This document shows positions 1 to 7,193 of a stretch of 13,404 nucleotides of DNA, in pieces. Made by a program: the position numbers and the translations under genes. Where the stretch lies: NCBI GenBank assembly GCA_934201705.1, contig CAKPXF010000035.1, positions 1 to 13,404 of the forward strand, written 5' to 3'. The notes beneath the pieces were generated by a model, which worked only from the letters and a program-made list of their open reading frames with translations, was not told the origin of the DNA and ran no database searches. Each line of letters begins with the position of its first letter. Within the stretch, counting starts at the first letter, position 1. Source of the DNA: an uncultured Bacilli bacterium (GTDB lineage: Bacteria > Bacillota_I > Bacilli_A > RFN20 > CAG-631).

Positions 1-27
1 TGATTTATCTTATATTAAATAATATTT

Positions 28-61
28 ACTGTCTACTTTTACCCCTTTCACTGTCTACTTT
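28..61. repeat. 12-bp direct repeat pair, possible transposon-end relic
   Basis: ACTGTCTACTTT occurs at 28-39 and again at 50-61, a 22-bp period, with ACCCC between the copies. Closely spaced repeats that begin TGT recall the multiple-repeat termini of IS21-family elements, but no transposase gene or matching inverted end lies in the window. It could equally be a tandem protein-binding site. The repeat is seen directly; the transposon link is a weak inference. Confidence 0.45.
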
Positions 62-78
62 ATTAATAGCACAACAAC

Positions 79-92
79 ACAAATTAATTTGT
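79..92. repeat. 14-bp perfect palindrome upstream of the pilin-like gene
   Basis: ACAAATTAATTTGT is a perfect palindrome about 43 bp upstream of the putative -35 box at 135. Its dyad symmetry and position would suit a dimeric regulator, but short AT palindromes arise easily by chance in DNA of this composition. Confidence 0.25.
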
Positions 93-134
93 TGCTCGAA
101 TTATTACATTTAGTTGACGACTTTTGACAAGTAC

Positions 135-162
135 TTGAAATTGTACGGGGGGGGGGTATAAT
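135..162 (+). promoter_or_regulatory. Promoter with a G10 tract in its spacer (probable phase-variable promoter)
   Basis: TTGAAA (135-140) and a perfect TATAAT (157-162) are separated by 16 bp, and the last ten spacer bases (147-156) are all G. A second -35-like TTGACA lies at 124-129, but it is 27 bp from the -10 and too far. Slipped-strand mispairing in a G run of this length is expected to change spacer length and so promoter strength; gaining one G would give the optimal 17 bp. Known precedents have homopolymers in promoter spacers of surface-protein genes, such as Neisseria opc and porA. The run is striking in such AT-rich DNA. The promoter call is good; phase variation is inferred. Confidence 0.75.
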
Positions 163-169
163 GAATGCG

Positions 170-218
170 CTTAAAAGTAGTAATTGTTATAAATTAATAA
201 TAATTTATTCCTTTTAAG
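170..218 (+). promoter_or_regulatory. 5' leader stem-loop of the pilin-like gene
   Basis: CTTAAAAG (170-177) is perfectly complementary to CTTTTAAG (211-218). Inside it, ATAAATTA (189-196) pairs with TAATTTAT (201-208) around an ATAA loop. The predicted transcription start is near 169, so this nested hairpin would form the extreme 5' end of the mRNA, a place where stem-loops commonly protect transcripts from decay. The helices are AT-rich and only moderately stable. Confidence 0.45.
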
Positions 219-250
219 TAAGTATAAATGAAAGGAAAATAATAAAAATT

Positions 251-2152
251 ATGAAAAAGAAAATTAAAAAGGCTTTTACATTAGTTGAACTATTAGTTGT
301 AATTGCAATACTTGCTATCTTAGCAACAGTATCAATTGTAGGTTACAATAGCTTTACTAAGAAAGCAAGAGTATCAAATGATACAGTACTTGTAAAGCAA
401 ATGAATGACATCTTATTTGCTAATAGTCAAACTGATGATAAAAACCCTACAATGACAAAAGCATTAGAGGATGTATTTGATGGAGGATATGATTTAACTA
501 AGCTAACTCCTACTACTACAGGATATAGTATTGTTTGGGATAGTATTAACGACCAAATGGTATTACTAGATGATAGTAGTAATAAAGCACCTGTATATCC
601 AGAAGCAAGTAAAGTAAGTGAAAAGAAAGATTTATTTATTATAACTAGAAATATAACTGAATTTGATAGTACTAGCGAATTTGCTCACTATTTAAGTGAT
701 AATTATAATGGAACAACTATCAGTACTTCAACTGGTATTGATACTGGTAAATGTAATACAATTGAAAGCATCAATTATACAAGAGAAAATGCATCAAAAG
801 AGCAAAAAGCAATAATTAATACTAATAATGGTGAAACATCAATAACTGTTAATGCTGATAAAGATACAGTATACCATTATGGAACAGCTGGAGAAGTAAA
901 TATTCTTGCTGTTGATTCAACACATTCATACCATGAATTTGGATCAGTTAAAACTCTTCAAGTAAAAAGTGGACATGTAGTTATTGAAAAAGATTCGTTA
1001 GTAATTGAAGTAAAAAGGGCAAATGATGCAGCTAATACTTCATTTGTAAATAATGGAACAGTTATTAAGAATACTTCTAATATTGAAGGTTTAACTATAG
1101 CAACTACATATGATATAAGTAACTTAAATCAATTATGTGCATTTAGAGATTACGTAAATGCAGGCATGGATTTTTCAACATTACCTGTTGAAATTAAAGC
1201 AGATATTGATATGAGTACAACTAAATGGATTCCAATTGGTACTCTTCAAAAGCCATTTAATGGAATTATTCATGGCAATAATCACACACTAACTGGATTG
1301 AATCCTAATGTTGAAGCAATAACAAGTGATAATTTTAGTTTTACAACTACATCAGTTAAATCAACAGGCTCTGCATTTGGTTTAATTGGTATAGCAGGTA
1401 ATGGCTCGGTTGAAATTGACAATTTAAAATTTAATAACGTTAATATTGATTTAGTACAAGGACAATGCGTTGGAGCTTTAATTGGATTCGCTATTAATGC
1501 TGAAAAATTAAAAGAAACATCAAAAGAATCTGATTTAAAAGGAATTGAAGATGTTAAAATAAATAATGTTTCAGTAAGTGGTAATATTACTGCAATGAAA
1601 GATGTGGCTGGAATTGTTGGTAAAATTTATAGTACAGGCAATATTGAAATTAACAATTGTGTAAATAATGCAAATGTTTATGCTAAAACTTCTGATTTAA
1701 ATTCAGGCAAAGGAAAGGCTGGAGGAATTGTTGGCTTTATAAAAGGAATTGAATCATCGAAAAATGTAACTTGGAAAATTACAAATTGTACAAATGCTGG
1801 AACAGTAAAAGCAGATGCTGAACGTGTTGGTGGTATTGTTTCTTACTTAGAATTTGCTGCAAGTAAAACAGGTACACTAAGTTTCAAAATTGATGCAACA
1901 ATTGAAAATTGCCAAAATACTGGTAGAGTAATTCATACATCAAAAGACGCAAGAAATAACAATTGGGTAGCGGGCATTGTGTATCAGTGTTATGTTAATG
2001 GTAAAGATTATTTTTACGCAAATGATACATTTACGCTTAGAAATTGTACAAATACTGGAACAGTTGAAGGCCCAGAAAAATATGATATTACTTCAACAAT
2101 TACTGGTGAAAAGGAAACAAAAGGTGGAAAAATCACTTTTACAATCGAATAA
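251..2152 (+). CDS. Pilin-like surface protein: prepilin N-terminus with GLUG-like beta-helix passenger
   Basis: The 633-residue product begins with a basic leader and a type IV prepilin/pseudopilin signature. Cleavage is predicted between A8 and F9, which puts Glu at mature position 5 (E13), followed by a hydrophobic helix to about residue 30. The -1 residue is Ala instead of the usual Gly. From about 285 a segment (AFRDYVNAG, ADIDM, WIPIG, PFNGIIHGNNHTLTGL) matches the opening of GLUG-type surface proteins. Beyond 370 come repeated units of an NCxNxGxV strand followed by VGGIV or similar (469-472, 512-518, 553-559, 598-604), suggesting a right-handed beta-helix. It is far larger than a normal pilin of 120-200 residues, so an exported adhesin or minor pilin carrying a passenger is likely. 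AAAGGA at 232-236 is the only ribosome site, 14 nt before the ATG. No prepilin peptidase or assembly gene is present. Function is inferred from architecture. Confidence 0.85.
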   Translation: MKKKIKKAFTLVELLVVIAILAILATVSIVGYNSFTKKARVSNDTVLVKQMNDILFANSQTDDKNPTMTKALEDVFDGGYDLTKLTPTTTGYSIVWDSINDQMVLLDDSSNKAPVYPEASKVSEKKDLFIITRNITEFDSTSEFAHYLSDNYNGTTISTSTGIDTGKCNTIESINYTRENASKEQKAIINTNNGETSITVNADKDTVYHYGTAGEVNILAVDSTHSYHEFGSVKTLQVKSGHVVIEKDSLVIEVKRANDAANTSFVNNGTVIKNTSNIEGLTIATTYDISNLNQLCAFRDYVNAGMDFSTLPVEIKADIDMSTTKWIPIGTLQKPFNGIIHGNNHTLTGLNPNVEAITSDNFSFTTTSVKSTGSAFGLIGIAGNGSVEIDNLKFNNVNIDLVQGQCVGALIGFAINAEKLKETSKESDLKGIEDVKINNVSVSGNITAMKDVAGIVGKIYSTGNIEINNCVNNANVYAKTSDLNSGKGKAGGIVGFIKGIESSKNVTWKITNCTNAGTVKADAERVGGIVSYLEFAASKTGTLSFKIDATIENCQNTGRVIHTSKDARNNNWVAGIVYQCYVNGKDYFYANDTFTLRNCTNTGTVEGPEKYDITSTITGEKETKGGKITFTIE

Positions 2153-2170
2153 TAAAAGTCAATAATTTAT

Positions 2171-2216
2171 AAAGGAGTAAGTAAACGCGTAACCTTGCTC
2201 CTTTTCTTTTTCTCTT
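2171..2216 (+). terminator. Rho-independent terminator of the pilin-like gene (first of two)
   Basis: AAAGGAGTAAG (2171-2181) pairs with CTTGCTCCTTT (2194-2204), an 11-bp stem with a single U-G wobble and a 12-nt loop containing ACGCGT. A T-rich tail runs from 2205 to 2216. Confidence 0.8.
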
Positions 2217-2242
2217 AAGATACTTATAGTATCTTTTTTTTT
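2217..2242 (+). terminator. Second tandem terminator before the dCMP deaminase operon
   Basis: AAGATAC (2217-2223) and GTATCTT (2229-2235) form a perfect 7-bp stem with loop TTATA. It runs directly into a T9 tract (2234-2242), then G and T8 (2244-2251). With the hairpin just upstream it isolates the pilin-like gene from the following operon. Confidence 0.75.
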
Positions 2243-2252
2243 GTTTTTTTTG

Positions 2253-2271
2253 TATAATATTTATGAGGTGG
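2253..2271 (+). promoter_or_regulatory. -10 box and ribosome-binding site of the dCMP deaminase operon
   Basis: A consensus TATAAT (2253-2258) follows the T9-G-T8 tract. No good -35 is visible at the right distance (2230-2235 is TATCTT). GAGGTGG (2265-2271) lies 5 nt before the ATG at 2277. Transcription would start at about 2265, giving a very short leader that begins at the ribosome site. Confidence 0.5.
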
Positions 2272-2276
2272 TATTT

Positions 2277-2750
2277 ATGAATTCAATTATATCATGGGAT
2301 GAATATTTTATGGGAGTTGCTAAGCTATCAAGTAAAAGAAGCAAAGACCCAAATACGCAGGTTGGTTGCTGTATAGTTAATGAAGAGAAAAAAATTGTTG
2401 GTGTTGGTTATAATGGAATGCCAAGAAATTGTAATGATTTAGATTTTCCTTGGAATATTAGAGAAGGAAAGCTACAAGATACTAAATATGCTTATGTAGT
2501 TCATGCTGAACTAAATGCTATTTTAAATTCAATTACTTCATTAAAGGGCTGTACATTATATGTTTCATTATTTCCATGTAATGAATGCGTAAAGGCTATA
2601 ATCCAATCAGGTATTAAAGAAATTGTTTATGAAGATAATAAATACGAAGGTAAAGATTTTGATTTGGCTGCAAAAAAAATGCTACAAGCTGCTAATGTAA
2701 AAACTCGCCAATTTAAGGATGATAGATTAAAAATTGAAGTATGCCAGTAA
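2277..2750 (+). CDS. dCMP deaminase (ComEB-like cytidine/deoxycytidylate deaminase family)
   Basis: The 157-residue enzyme should deaminate dCMP to dUMP, supplying substrate for dTMP synthesis in the cytosol. The zinc site is clear: H76-A77-E78 (His ligand and catalytic Glu) and P100-C101-N102-E103-C104 (two Cys ligands). The N-terminus (DPNTQVGCCIVN, GYNGMPRNCND) is typical of the dCMP deaminase branch. The ATG at 2277 is chosen over an upstream TTG at 2241 because GAGGTGG sits just before it and the TTG lies in the terminator T tract. The end overlaps dinB by 10 nt, implying translational coupling. ComEB of Bacillus competence operons is a homologue, but no comEA or comEC is present, so a housekeeping nucleotide role is the safer reading. 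Confidence 0.93.
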   Translation: MNSIISWDEYFMGVAKLSSKRSKDPNTQVGCCIVNEEKKIVGVGYNGMPRNCNDLDFPWNIREGKLQDTKYAYVVHAELNAILNSITSLKGCTLYVSLFPCNECVKAIIQSGIKEIVYEDNKYEGKDFDLAAKKMLQAANVKTRQFKDDRLKIEVCQ

Positions 2751-3904
2751 TAGTTCATATTGATATGAATTGCTTTTTTGCAAGCTGTGAGGTCAAAAAA
2801 AATCCAAGCTTAAAAGGCAAAAAGTTAATAATTGGTGGGCTTTCAAATAGAAGTATTGTCTCCGCATCATCATATGAGGCTAGAAAAGATGGTATTTATA
2901 CAACAATGCCTATTTATATGGCTAAAGAAAAATGTAAGGATGGAATATTCTTACCCGTTGATCATGAATATTATTTAAAGGTCAGTGATGAAATTTTTAC
3001 TTTTTTAAGAAGTAAATATAAAATAGTAGAGGTTGCAAGCATTGATGAGGCATATATGGATTTAACTGATGTAAATTTAGGTAAAGATCCGTATTTATAT
3101 TTTCAAAATTTGCAAAAGGAAATATATGAAAAAATTCATATTCCTTGTTCAATCGGAGTTTCTTATTGTCGGTTTTTAGCAAAAATGGCTTCTGATTATA
3201 AAAAGCCATTAGGAATAACCATAATTAAGAAAAAGGATGTTGAAAGAATCATCTGGCCAATTAAAATTGAAGATACATTTGGAATTGGTAAAGCTTCAAG
3301 TGCTCGCCTTAAGGAAATTGGCATAAATACAATTGGTGATATGATTAAAAGAGAAGAATATAAAGTTCGTGAAATTCTAGGAAGCTATTATGATAGAATA
3401 ATTGCATTAACAAAAGGTGAAGTTGCAGAACGAATAGTACTTCATCATGAGGATCCAAAAAGTATAGGTAATTCACACACGTTAGACTATAATACTTCCG
3501 ATTATCAAATAATTAAAGAAAATTTAAAATATTTATCAGATGAAGTATCATCACGTCTTAAGGTTAATAAAATGCTAGCTTATACAATTACCTTAACATT
3601 AAAAGATAAAAATTTTATTTCAACTTCAAAGTCAAAACAAATAATAGAGCCAACAGATGATAATGATAAAATCTTTATTGAAATATTAAAGCTATTAGAC
3701 AAGGTTGAAAATAAGGTTATAAGATTAGTTGGAGTATCGACTTCAAATCTAATTTATAAAGAGCATTATTCAAAGCAATTATCTTTATTTACAATTAACA
3801 AAGAAAATGATAATACAAAAGAACTTATTGATAAGCTAAACAAGCTAGCTGGTAAAAATATCTTTATGAAGGCTAAGGATTTAGAAAATGGAAAAAGAAA
3901 TTAA
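2741..3904 (+). CDS. dinB: DNA polymerase IV (Y-family translesion polymerase)
   Basis: The 387-residue Y-family polymerase copies past damaged bases. Palm motifs are present: D8 in HIDMNCFFAS, with F13 in the steric-gate position, and S100-I101-D102-E103 supplying the second metal-binding carboxylate pair. The first motif reads DMN where many DinB proteins have DMD; the metal ligand D8 is retained. A canonical beta-clamp binding motif QLSLF lies at 346-350, followed by a 37-residue tail ending in the helical stretch KELIDKLNKLAGKN, as in other Firmicute DinB proteins. The ATG overlaps the deaminase gene by 10 nt and the 3' end overlaps xerD by 17 nt, so expression is probably operonic. Its position beside a dCMP deaminase links it to nucleotide supply and DNA repair. 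Confidence 0.95.
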   Translation: MPVIVHIDMNCFFASCEVKKNPSLKGKKLIIGGLSNRSIVSASSYEARKDGIYTTMPIYMAKEKCKDGIFLPVDHEYYLKVSDEIFTFLRSKYKIVEVASIDEAYMDLTDVNLGKDPYLYFQNLQKEIYEKIHIPCSIGVSYCRFLAKMASDYKKPLGITIIKKKDVERIIWPIKIEDTFGIGKASSARLKEIGINTIGDMIKREEYKVREILGSYYDRIIALTKGEVAERIVLHHEDPKSIGNSHTLDYNTSDYQIIKENLKYLSDEVSSRLKVNKMLAYTITLTLKDKNFISTSKSKQIIEPTDDNDKIFIEILKLLDKVENKVIRLVGVSTSNLIYKEHYSKQLSLFTINKENDNTKELIDKLNKLAGKNIFMKAKDLENGKRN

Positions 3905-4781
3905 AAATTTTCAAGGATATTTATTAAATAACAATTTATCAAATAATTCAATTGAAGCATATTCAAAAGATATTATTCTATTAAATGATTATTTAAAAGA
4001 AAACAACTTAACCTTAAAAAATGCTACTAATCAAAATCTAATTGATTATTTGAATTTAAAGCCTTTAAAAACAACGTCTTATAATCGCAAAGTGACATCA
4101 ATTATTGAATTCTATAAATTTCTTAATATAAAAAACATTAAAAACAATATCGATTTAAACCAAATAGAGCACATTAAAAATGATAAGGTATATCCTAAAA
4201 TTATAAAATATAACGATATATTAAATATGCTAAAAACATTCGATGATGATATTATTGGTAATAGAAATAAAGCAATTATATTACTTCTTTATATTTCTGG
4301 ATTAAGAGTATCTGAACTTCTTAATTTAAAATATGGAGATATTAATATGGATGAGGGTTATATTAGATGTATTGGTAAAGGAAATAAAGAAAAAATAATA
4401 TATGTTGGCGATGCTTTAAAGGTTTGTTTAGTAAAGTATAATGAATATAGAAAGCAAATTCTAAATGGCTTGATAAGCGATTATATATTTTTAAATAATG
4501 AAGGGGAGAAGTTGTCAAGACAGCTTATATACGATATAGTAAAAAAAGCAGCTAAGGAAGCTAATATAAAATTAAATGTTACTCCACATACATTAAGGCA
4601 TTGCTTTGCAACGCATATGATTGAAAATGGAGCTGATATTAGAAGTGTACAGGAAATGCTAGGACATGCAAGCATTGCAACAACGCAAGTATATTTAAAC
4701 ATTTCCTCATCTACTATAAAAAATACATATATGGAGCATTTTAATGATCCATTAAATTATTTAAAGGAGGAGAAAAAAAAT
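3888..4781 (+). CDS. xerD: XerD-type tyrosine recombinase, in frame with downstream deoB
   Basis: This 298-residue section is a full-length Xer recombinase, which would resolve chromosome dimers at dif. It has an N-terminal SAM-like DNA-binding domain (about 1-90) and a catalytic domain. All six catalytic residues appear with spacing identical or nearly identical to E. coli XerD: R140, K164 (GKGNKEK), H234 and R237 (HTLRH), H260 (LGH) and Y269. The ATG overlaps dinB by 17 nt, with AAGGAT upstream. There is no stop codon at the end: the frame passes through LKEEKKN directly into the Met of phosphopentomutase, so the literal ORF is 3888-5957 (689 residues). The gene order xerD-deoB is conserved in Bacillus as two separate genes. 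The join lies at an A8 run (4773-4780) and may be a true fusion, slippage or an assembly error. Confidence 0.9.
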
Positions 4782-4784
4782 ATG
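4763..4784 (+). promoter_or_regulatory. xerD/deoB junction: strong internal RBS plus A8 run
   Basis: AAAGGAGG (4763-4770) is a near-perfect Shine-Dalgarno 11 nt before the deoB ATG (4782), so DeoB can be initiated independently. Between them is A8 (4773-4780). In the xerD frame the sequence reads GAG AAA AAA AAT ATG with no stop. One extra A would give TAT GAA ATT TAA, and one fewer would give ATA TGA, so either change ends xerD in a short overlap with deoB. A8 is long enough for RNA polymerase slippage or a sequencing miscount. Confidence 0.8.
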
Positions 4785-5957
4785 AAATTTAAAAGGGCAT
4801 TTGTAATAGTTTGTGATTCTATGGGAATAGGACATGGCCGTGATGCTAAAATGTATAATGATGAAGGTTCAAATACCTTAAAGCATATTGATGATAAGGT
4901 GAACTTAAACATTCCAGAGCTTAGAAGCTTAGGAATAGGGAATATTGATGATATTAAAAAAGAAGATGTTAAGCTTGATCATTCTTATGCTTTAGCAATG
5001 AATGAAGCTTCAATAGGTAAAGATACATTAACAGGCCATTATGAATTGATGGGGTTAAAAGTTACAACCCCTTTTAAAACATTTACTGATACTGGCTTTC
5101 CTCAAGAATTAATAGATGAATTAGAAAAAAGATGGAATCGTAAAATAATTGGTAATAAAGCGGCAAGTGGAACGGAAATAATTAAAGAACTTGGTGAAGA
5201 GCATATGAAAACTGGAGCCGTAATTGTTTATACATCTTCTGACAGTGTTTTACAAATTGCTGCTCATGAAGACATAATTAGTGTTCCTGAATTATATAAA
5301 ATGTGTGAAATAGCACGTGAAATTACAAAAGATGATAAATATAAACTTGGAAGAATAATCGCCCGCCCTTTTATTGGGACTTGTGCAGCTGATTTTAAAC
5401 GTACTCCACGTCGACATGATTATGCATTAAAACCATTTGCAAAAACATTACTAAACAATTTAAAGGATGCCAATTATGATGTTATCTCAATTGGAAAAAT
5501 TGTTGACATTTTCGATGGGGAAGGAATAACTGATTTTACAAAAACAGTTTCAAATGATGATGGATGCCAAAAAATAATTGAAAGAATGAAACAAGACTTT
5601 AATGGACTATGCTTTGCTAATCTTGTTGATTTTGATATGGAATATGGACATAGAAGAAATGTTATAGGATATGGTAAAGCAATTGAGGATTTTGATAAAT
5701 ATTTAAAGGAATTTAAGAAATTATTAAATGATGACGACATTTTATTTATAACAGCTGATCATGGAAATGACCCAACATGGGTAGGAAGTGACCATACAAG
5801 AGAAAAAGTACCACTACTTATTTACTCAAAATCTTTTAAAGAAACAGGAACACTTCCTGAAGCTAATACTTTTGCTGATTTAAGTGCAACTCTAGCTGAT
5901 ATATTTAAAGTTACTAAAACTTCCTTAGGAGAATCATTCTTAGATAAATTAAAATAA
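4782..5957 (+). CDS. deoB: Phosphopentomutase
   Basis: The 391-residue enzyme interconverts ribose (or deoxyribose) 1-phosphate and 5-phosphate, linking nucleoside salvage to central metabolism. It is a full-length alkaline-phosphatase-superfamily protein. Metal ligands match the family pattern: D12 (CDSMGIG), D285 and H290 (DFDMEYGH), D326 and H327 (ADHGND), and H338 (SDHTRE). The phosphorylated Thr corresponds to T84 in GKDTLTGH. Spacing between these residues equals that of the Bacillus cereus enzyme as I recall it. The Met at 4782 is the likely native start: it has its own strong ribosome site and begins the canonical N-terminus. The same frame is also open back to 3888 through xerD, so a 689-residue fused product could be made. 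No purine nucleoside phosphorylase gene follows, unlike in Bacillus. Confidence 0.96.
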   Translation: MKFKRAFVIVCDSMGIGHGRDAKMYNDEGSNTLKHIDDKVNLNIPELRSLGIGNIDDIKKEDVKLDHSYALAMNEASIGKDTLTGHYELMGLKVTTPFKTFTDTGFPQELIDELEKRWNRKIIGNKAASGTEIIKELGEEHMKTGAVIVYTSSDSVLQIAAHEDIISVPELYKMCEIAREITKDDKYKLGRIIARPFIGTCAADFKRTPRRHDYALKPFAKTLLNNLKDANYDVISIGKIVDIFDGEGITDFTKTVSNDDGCQKIIERMKQDFNGLCFANLVDFDMEYGHRRNVIGYGKAIEDFDKYLKEFKKLLNDDDILFITADHGNDPTWVGSDHTREKVPLLIYSKSFKETGTLPEANTFADLSATLADIFKVTKTSLGESFLDKLK

Positions 5958-5996
5958 CCAGTTTTATAAAATGCTGTGTATTGTAAAATAAAAAAA

Positions 5997-6024
5997 TTGT
6001 AAATATTATTTTATATGATAAAAT
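5997..6024 (+). promoter_or_regulatory. Promoter of the mnmM-rdgB-surE operon
   Basis: TTGTAA (5997-6002), a 16-bp spacer and TAAAAT (6019-6024) preceded by TGA, an extended -10 element. GGAGG (6047-6051) is the ribosome site for mnmM. No convincing terminator was seen between deoB and this promoter, so some read-through is possible. Confidence 0.5.
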
Positions 6025-6056
6025 AAGTTTTAGTTTTTAGAACTATGGAGGTAGTT

Positions 6057-6602
6057 ATGGAAAAAATAATTGATTTTGCACATTCATTGTTAAAAGAAAG
6101 GGTTAGTAATGATGATTATTGTGTTGATATGACAATAGGTAATGGAAACGATACCTTATTTTTAGCATCAATTAGTAAATTTGTTTATGGCTTTGATATT
6201 CAACAACTCGCTATAAATAACACAAATAAGCTATTGCTTGATAATAATTATTCAAATTATAAATTGATTCTTTCTTCTCATGAAAATATAAAGGAATTCA
6301 TTAGAGAAAAAATAAAAGCATTTATTTTTAATCTTGGCTATTTGCCAAATGGTGATAAAAGTATTACTACAACTGCAACAACTACCCTTAAGGCGCTAAG
6401 AGTTGCTTTTGATTTACTTGATAATAAAGGAATAATAGTCATGGTTTTGTATCCTGGGCATGAAAATGGAAAAATTGAAGCAGATGAACTAATAAAATTT
6501 ACTAAGCAACTAAATCAAAAAGAATTTGATGTTGTAACGTATAAGTTTATTAATCAAATTAATAATCCGCCATACTTACTTGTTATTGAAAAAAGGAATT
6601 AG
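6057..6602 (+). CDS. mnmM: tRNA mnm5s2U-forming methyltransferase (MnmM/YtqB family)
   Basis: The 181-residue class I SAM-dependent methyltransferase matches the YtqB family, shown in Bacillus subtilis to be MnmM, which methylates 5-aminomethyl-2-thiouridine at the wobble base of certain tRNAs. Motif I is D24-MTIGNGND, an acidic residue binding the SAM ribose is D47 (GFDIQ), and the family hallmarks NLGYLPNGD (92-100) and YPGHENG (132-138) are intact. An upstream in-frame ATG at 6045 overlaps the GGAGG ribosome site, so 6057 is the better start. The stop is 3 nt before rdgB. Family assignment is firm; the exact activity rests on the characterised homologue. Confidence 0.9.
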   Translation: MEKIIDFAHSLLKERVSNDDYCVDMTIGNGNDTLFLASISKFVYGFDIQQLAINNTNKLLLDNNYSNYKLILSSHENIKEFIREKIKAFIFNLGYLPNGDKSITTTATTTLKALRVAFDLLDNKGIIVMVLYPGHENGKIEADELIKFTKQLNQKEFDVVTYKFINQINNPPYLLVIEKRN

Positions 6603-6605
6603 TAT

Positions 6606-7193
6606 ATGGATATTGTAATAGCTACTAATAATGAGCATAAGGTTTTAGAATATAAAAACATTTTTAAAGGTTTGAATATTAATTGCTTATCATTAAATAA
6701 TTTAAATATTAAATGTGAACCAGATGAAACAGGAAAGGATTTTTTAACTAATTCCTTAATAAAGGCTAAAGAAATTGCAAGATTTACTGATAAAGTCATA
6801 ATTGCCGATGATTCAGGTTTATTAATTGAAAGCCTCCCTAACTTGCTTGGGGTATATTCCCATAGATTTTTGCCTTTAGCATCATATCATGAGAAATGCG
6901 AAAAAATATTAGAATTATTGAAAGATAGTAATAATAGAAATGCAAAGTTTGTTTGTGTTATTACCTTATATAATTTTAAAAATGAACCGATTTTCTTTAA
7001 GGGGGAATGCTTAGGAAGCATAGGATATGAAATAAAAGGCGATAATGGCTTTGGCTTTGATCCAATTTTCATACCGACATCTTATAATAAAACTATGGGT
7101 GAATTAAGTGAAAAAGAAAAAAATAGTATTTCTCATAGAGGAATTGCAAGTAAAAAATTAATTGCATATTTAAAAGAAAGTGGTGTATGTTAA
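6606..7193 (+). CDS. rdgB: dITP/XTP pyrophosphatase (HAM1/RdgB family)
   Basis: The 195-residue enzyme hydrolyses dITP, ITP and XTP to the monophosphates, keeping deaminated purines out of DNA and RNA. Family motifs run in order: substrate loop ATNNEHK (6-12), DETGKDF (40-46), catalytic ADDSGL (67-72), GFGFDPIF (148-155) and SHRG (176-179). The usual PGVYSARY is replaced by LGVYSHRF. Length is normal. The ATG follows the mnmM stop by 3 nt, with AGGA about 8 nt before it. The stop codon overlaps the surE start as TAATG, so the two are probably translationally coupled. Its role fits the nucleotide-sanitation theme of the region. Confidence 0.95.
   Translation: MDIVIATNNEHKVLEYKNIFKGLNINCLSLNNLNIKCEPDETGKDFLTNSLIKAKEIARFTDKVIIADDSGLLIESLPNLLGVYSHRFLPLASYHEKCEKILELLKDSNNRNAKFVCVITLYNFKNEPIFFKGECLGSIGYEIKGDNGFGFDPIFIPTSYNKTMGELSEKEKNSISHRGIASKKLIAYLKESGVC

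Noticed and set aside
124..129. TTGACA as the -35 of the pilin-like gene
   Set aside because: It is a perfect -35 hexamer but lies 27 bp from the TATAAT; TTGAAA at 135-140 has the right 16-bp spacing.
228..242. Tiny ORF (ATG AAA GGA AAA TAA) in the pilin leader
   Set aside because: Four codons with no ribosome site of its own; it merely contains the purine-rich site of the main gene.
1977..2165. Open frame of 62 codons on the plus strand
   Set aside because: It lies inside the pilin-like gene in another frame, has no ribosome site and no recognisable product.
4481..4702. Minus-strand open frame opposite xerD
   Set aside because: It overlaps the catalytic domain of a clear recombinase gene and its translation is low-complexity, as expected from antisense of AT-rich coding DNA.
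5474..5740. Minus-strand open frame opposite deoB
   Set aside because: Antisense to conserved metal-binding motifs of DeoB, with no start signals.
5958..5980. TTTTATAAAA palindrome after deoB as a terminator
   Set aside because: The stem is short and purely A/T with no following T-run.
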